Source of the DNA: Deroplatys truncata
Lineage: Eukaryota > Arthropoda > Insecta > Mantodea > Mantidae
Reading direction: 5' to 3'
DNA length: 64,000 nucleotides
NCBI GenBank assembly: GCA_030765065.1
Contig: CM060990.1
Location: 11,283,501-11,347,500, forward strand
The position numbers and the translations under genes are program-made. Positions 61,261-64,000 of the stretch are shown piece by piece. Numbering within the stretch: the first letter of the stretch is position 1; the number at the start of each line of letters is the position of its first letter. The notes below the pieces were generated by a model, which was given only the letters and a program-made list of their open reading frames with translations, searched no databases and had not been told where the DNA came from.

Positions 61261-61962
61261 TTATTTATTCACTCTGATAAAGACATCGAAACCGTTTCTG
61301 TATCGTCCTTCATTCAGCGGGAATTCAGGTACAATGATGAAAAAGGGTTTCCCGTCACTCCCCACACTTGCTTACACAGCTCTCTGAATTCCGCATTAGG
61401 CATGACAGTATTCACGTAATTGTCGTATATATGCTTTAAGTTGAGATTATCTTGTCTGAAGAGCACAATTATATTTGCATTGTCTCTAATTAGATGCTTG
61501 GGTACCTTTGCATATGATTGTGATAGGCATATGCCATCGACGTTGCGGTGTCTACCTATTCTGTAATACTTACTCTGTTTCTGCAGCTATCTTTCTGTTT
61601 CTCATTGATGACGTCATGGAATACGAATATCGAATTTTCTCTGGCTTCGGAGGTTTGCAGTACTTTTTCACAGTCCTCGAACGTGTATACTCCTATCTTG
61701 ATTATGGCTTTCAGCACTTTGAGCAGATACTGATATTTCGGTTGATGCAACGATTTCGAGTAAATGTAAACATTCTCGACCTTAGATGATTCTCGGGGAT
61801 TAGCAGGTTGAGTAAGATGTTCGTCTTTCCCGCATTTGAACTGCTCATAATGAGCGCTCTGACGTTGCTCGGGAAACGAGAGCCGTGCCTTCCTTCGCGA
61901 ATGTCATTGTCAAAATCTAGAACTTTTGGAGGTAGCGAACACTTTTGCTTCAGTACTTCCAT
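61261..61962 (-). pseudogene. DNA-packaging ATPase (A32/FtsK-HerA type), frameshifted
   Basis: About 233 codons from ATG 61962 to TAA at 61261-61263. The Walker A region ALIMSSSNAGKTNILLN lies at about 61800-61850. A Walker B-like FVFHDVINE is at about 61600-61626. Further down come GRHRNVDGICLSQSYAKVPK (about 61500-61560), then a segment with RDNANIIVLFRQDNLNLKHI (about 61430-61490), and near the end NEGRYRNGFDVFIRVN. The FHD in place of an acidic pair before the catalytic position may be a lesion. Frames change near 61740, 61560 and 61370. In intact elements this ATPase pumps DNA into capsids, so its presence argues for a virion-forming ancestor. Confidence 0.82.
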
Positions 61963-62015
61963 CTTGCGGCTAAGATTATAAGGTATAAACCTTGCATTTT
62001 ATTTTCTAGTGTACC
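61963..62015. promoter_or_regulatory. Divergent intergenic region, ATPase / PLA2-like
   Basis: Only 53 bp separate the ATG of the minus-strand ATPase from the ATG of the plus-strand PLA2-like frame. The stretch contains AAGATTATAAGGTATAAACC, with TATA-like sequences usable in either direction. A compact shared promoter is inferred. Confidence 0.4.
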
Positions 62016-62654
62016 ATGGGATCACGACGTGTTCGGAAGACCGCCAAGAAGGGTTCCAGAATAATTAATTCTTTGATTAATTCTCTACCCTTTGAGGATT
62101 ATTTGCCCAGCTAAAGGTACTCCGGTCCTGGAGCTAAGCTACATAAATGATTGCAGAAAGGGGATCGGCCTATAAACGGATTGGACGCCGCGTGTTGAGA
62201 ACACAATATCACCTACGCTACGCATCAGGGCGCGGGTTCGGGGCATTTGGCTGACGAGGCTCTTGTGGAAAAGGCTTGGAATCGGGCACGGTCTACTGAC
62301 GCTACTTTTGGCAGGAAGCTTACCGCTAGAGTTGTGACCACGATCATGAAGGGAAAGCTGGCAATGGGCGCTGGATTGCGCATGCGGCGGCAACCACTCG
62401 CTAAAGGAGGAATATTGCCTTTGATTCCGGCTTTGGCGGCATTTGTTGCTGCGGGTAGTTTGGCGGGGGGAGCCGCGCAGATCGCTACCTGGGTGACTAA
62501 GAACCTTGGTGCCGGGAAGCAGCTGAACGAGTTGATTCGTCACAATCAGCAGATGGAAGCCTTAACCATGTGTAAGGGAAGAGACCTTAAGAAAGGAGGA
62601 CGCAGGAAGCGGAAGGGAAACGACTTGTATCTGCATCCAAAAAACTCGGGGTGA
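62016..62654 (+). pseudogene. Phospholipase-A2-like / core protein, three in-frame stops
   Basis: One continuous frame of 212 codons from ATG 62016 to TGA 62652-62654, with in-frame stops at 62112-62114, 62148-62150 and 62196-62198. The N-terminus is basic (KTAKKGSRIINSLIN). Then come SGPGAKL and LDAAC followed two codons later by HNITY, the layout of the calcium-loop and active-site region of phospholipase-A2-like domains of small virus-like elements. The usual H-D dyad reads H-N here. The TGA before it probably arose from a CGA codon. A Gly/Ala-rich hydrophobic stretch (LIPALAAFVAAGSLAGGAAQ, about 62423-62482) and a basic C-terminus follow. The family role is inferred to be membrane penetration or core packaging. 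Confidence 0.65.
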
Positions 62655-62664
62655 GGCCTGTACG

Positions 62665-63010
62665 TATCCTGGAAAAAGCATTAAGTGTACGGAGATTGAA
62701 GCTTACGCTAAACGTCTATGCATTCCCAATTTTAAGGTGTATACATGTTAGACAGACTAACTCTAAGACCTAGGCGTGCAGAGAAGATCTTCGCCAACTT
62801 GGATAGCTTGCAGAATCCAGATACTCACTGGGTTGCTATACGCAAGGATGGAAACTTAGCGTTTTATTTTTATAGTTTCCGGAATCTGAAACCTCCAAAA
62901 GAGATCGAATCATAAAGTCTTGTATAACAGACACGGGTATCAGAATTTCGATTTTGTGATTTGTGGTCATCTATGCTTGCGCTTTCTGTTATAAAGCACT
63001 TTCGACAGAA
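62665..63010 (+). pseudogene. Adenain-like cysteine protease, multiply broken
   Basis: Pieces in three frames: EIEAYAKRLCIPNF (about 62695-62735), MLDRL and then PDTHWVAIRKDGNLAFYFYS (about 62818-62877), and VICGHLCLRFL (about 62958-62990). The THW histidine and the CGHLC cysteine fit the active site of adenovirus-type maturation proteases. The acidic residue expected after the histidine strand appears as Tyr in FYFYS. The gene is about 115 codons as preserved, shorter than the usual roughly 130-200. It would process capsid proteins in an intact relative. Confidence 0.6.
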
Positions 63011-63025
63011 TGTTGAGTGGTCAAA

Positions 63026-63731
63026 ATGAGTTACACTACCACTGTGAGGGATTCTGATTCGAGCTTCTCTACCTATCTAAATCCGCCACTCCATCTGGAT
63101 CCGAATAGCGTTTACGAGATTGCTCTATTGAATTTCGAGACATTCTACTAGATACCTAATGTTGAATTGAGCAAATAAAGTTTTCATTACGCGCGCGACG
63201 GAAAACTTGAAACCATTGAAATTCCTCCTGGTACTTATGAAATAAAAGATATCAACACTTTATTCAAGGATAGACTCGAGGCCGGCGATGACTTTTTCTC
63301 CGACCCAATAATAAGACTATGAAGGCGGAGTTTCAGCACCCCTACGCTATCGATTTTACTCTAGAGAGATCGTTCGGCTCTCTTCTCGGTTTCACCGGCG
63401 AGCGCACGGTGGAGCCGGGTGTACTGACCGAGTCTGTTGAACTGATGAGCAACCTTAAGGTGAGATCATACGCATCGAGTGCAGCCTTGCCAACGGATCC
63501 TAAATCAACGGTAAAAGCAGGCATTCTCTCTATGAGTTTTTCCCTTCGATTCCTCCGGGCTACCACATCTCGCAGGAACCGTCTAGTCCTATATATCCAC
63601 CCACCATCGACACGAATGTCGTTGATCATCTCAGCATTCGAGCGATATACCACAATGGGAATACGCTCGACTTTAGAAACGAAATTATTACAGTGAAACT
63701 ACTCGTAAGGCGGAATGGGAATACATTTTAA
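63026..63731 (+). pseudogene. Conserved capsid-module protein (penton/minor-capsid candidate), broken
   Basis: Begins at ATG 63026 (MSYTTTVRDSDSS, then NPPLHLDPNSVYEIALLNFE) and ends with RRNGNTF and TAA at 63729-63731. Middle pieces include IEIPPGTYEIKDINTLF (about 63218-63270), GSLLGFTGE (about 63376-63405) and EFFPSIPPGYHI (about 63535-63570). I associate this type of beta-rich protein with Polinton-like elements and suspect a minor capsid or penton role. The assignment is by position and recognition only. Stops at about 63150 and 63169 and at least two frameshifts. It overlaps the next frame by 17 bp. Confidence 0.5.
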
Positions 63732-63849
63732 AAGACATTACTATAACAAACACTTTCTCTCGTTGAGTCCTGCTCAGTCTTCGACACGCAAACTGCTTAT
63801 ATCATCTAGTCGAAAGTTTCTCGAGCGACTGGGCTCCAAGATTCTGTAA
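63715..63849 (+). CDS. Small basic protein of the capsid module, intact
   Basis: ATG 63715 to TAA 63847-63849, 44 residues, no breaks. It begins MGIHFKRHYYNKHF and is rich in Arg, Lys, Ser and His, so it may bind nucleic acid or be a small virion component. It overlaps the end of the preceding gene by 17 bp and shares one base with the next start (TAATG), a compact virus-like arrangement. The function is unknown. Confidence 0.6.
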   Translation: MGIHFKRHYYNKHFLSLSPAQSSTRKLLISSSRKFLERLGSKIL

Positions 63850-64000
63850 TGGATGTTTTAGATGTGACCGGAGTTCCCACGTTTGACGACAAGATTACTA
63901 AGAAGGAGGAACATGTCTACCTACCTTACAATACATCTTCTCTGGGTGTGAATGATGAAATAAGAATACCATGCCAGGCCGAGGATTTGTACACGTTTCT
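63849..64000 (+). CDS. Probable capsid protein, N-terminus only, cut by window end
   Basis: Open from ATG 63849 to the last base, 50 codons, no stop. It begins MDVLDVTGVPTFDDKITKKE and continues with the segments NDEIRIPC and EDLYTF. The start overlaps the previous stop. The sequence type and its place after the protease and the conserved capsid-module gene suggest a major structural protein, but the domain that would prove a jelly-roll fold is outside the window. Confidence 0.5.
   Translation, partial: MDVLDVTGVPTFDDKITKKEEHVYLPYNTSSLGVNDEIRIPCQAEDLYTF

Noticed and set aside
61508-61789. 93-codon plus-strand frame
   Set aside because: Antisense to the packaging ATPase, whose minus-strand motifs are clear.

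Overview
The window is eukaryotic, AT-rich and dominated by repeats. It has no operons, Shine-Dalgarno sites or rRNA. The mobile elements (an L2/CR1-type LINE, a Tc1-like transposon, LTR elements, tRNA-derived SINEs, Polinton/Maverick-type genes), arthropod-style initiators (TCAGTT, TTCATT) and a classic heat-shock promoter point to an arthropod, most likely an insect with a large genome. I cannot name the species.

Layout. 1-3429: 3' part of a LINE, inserted in a DNA polymerase B (PolB) relic. 3431-14830: 'unit I', two nearly identical PolB pseudogenes facing outward (minus 3431-5338, plus 8737-12439) around a spacer of SINE-like tandem repeats and tandem TATA promoters, followed by GTTACGT and pyrimidine-rich arrays. 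14842-20428: a foldback MITE, then sparse sequence with a minus-strand heat-shock promoter and exon fragments. 20429-36655: a GT-rich satellite in three blocks (66-bp dimers, then about 34-bp monomers, then degenerate monomers), interrupted by a Tc1-like element carrying a solo LTR and by a minus-strand LTR retrotransposon. 36656-48645: 'unit II', a second copy of the outward PolB pair with the same spacer and downstream arrays. 48660-56100: low-complexity DNA, SINEs and decayed tandem repeats. 56165-64000: a virus-like Polinton/adintovirus-type module with minus-strand integrase, a DUF8207-type protein, a fibre-like protein and a packaging ATPase, and plus-strand phospholipase-A2-like protein, adenain-like protease, capsid-module proteins and the start of a probable capsid protein at the window edge.

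How it fits together. PolB, retroviral-type integrase, packaging ATPase and adenain-like protease are the hallmark set of Polintons and adintoviruses, so the PolB units and the right-end module probably come from one broad class of integrated element, although nothing here shows they were one copy. Almost every gene is broken by stops or frameshifts. The last two plus-strand frames (63715-64000) are open. The most unusual feature is the repeated inverted PolB architecture: within each unit the two arms are far more alike than the units are to each other, and in unit II the arms share the same inactivating lesions.
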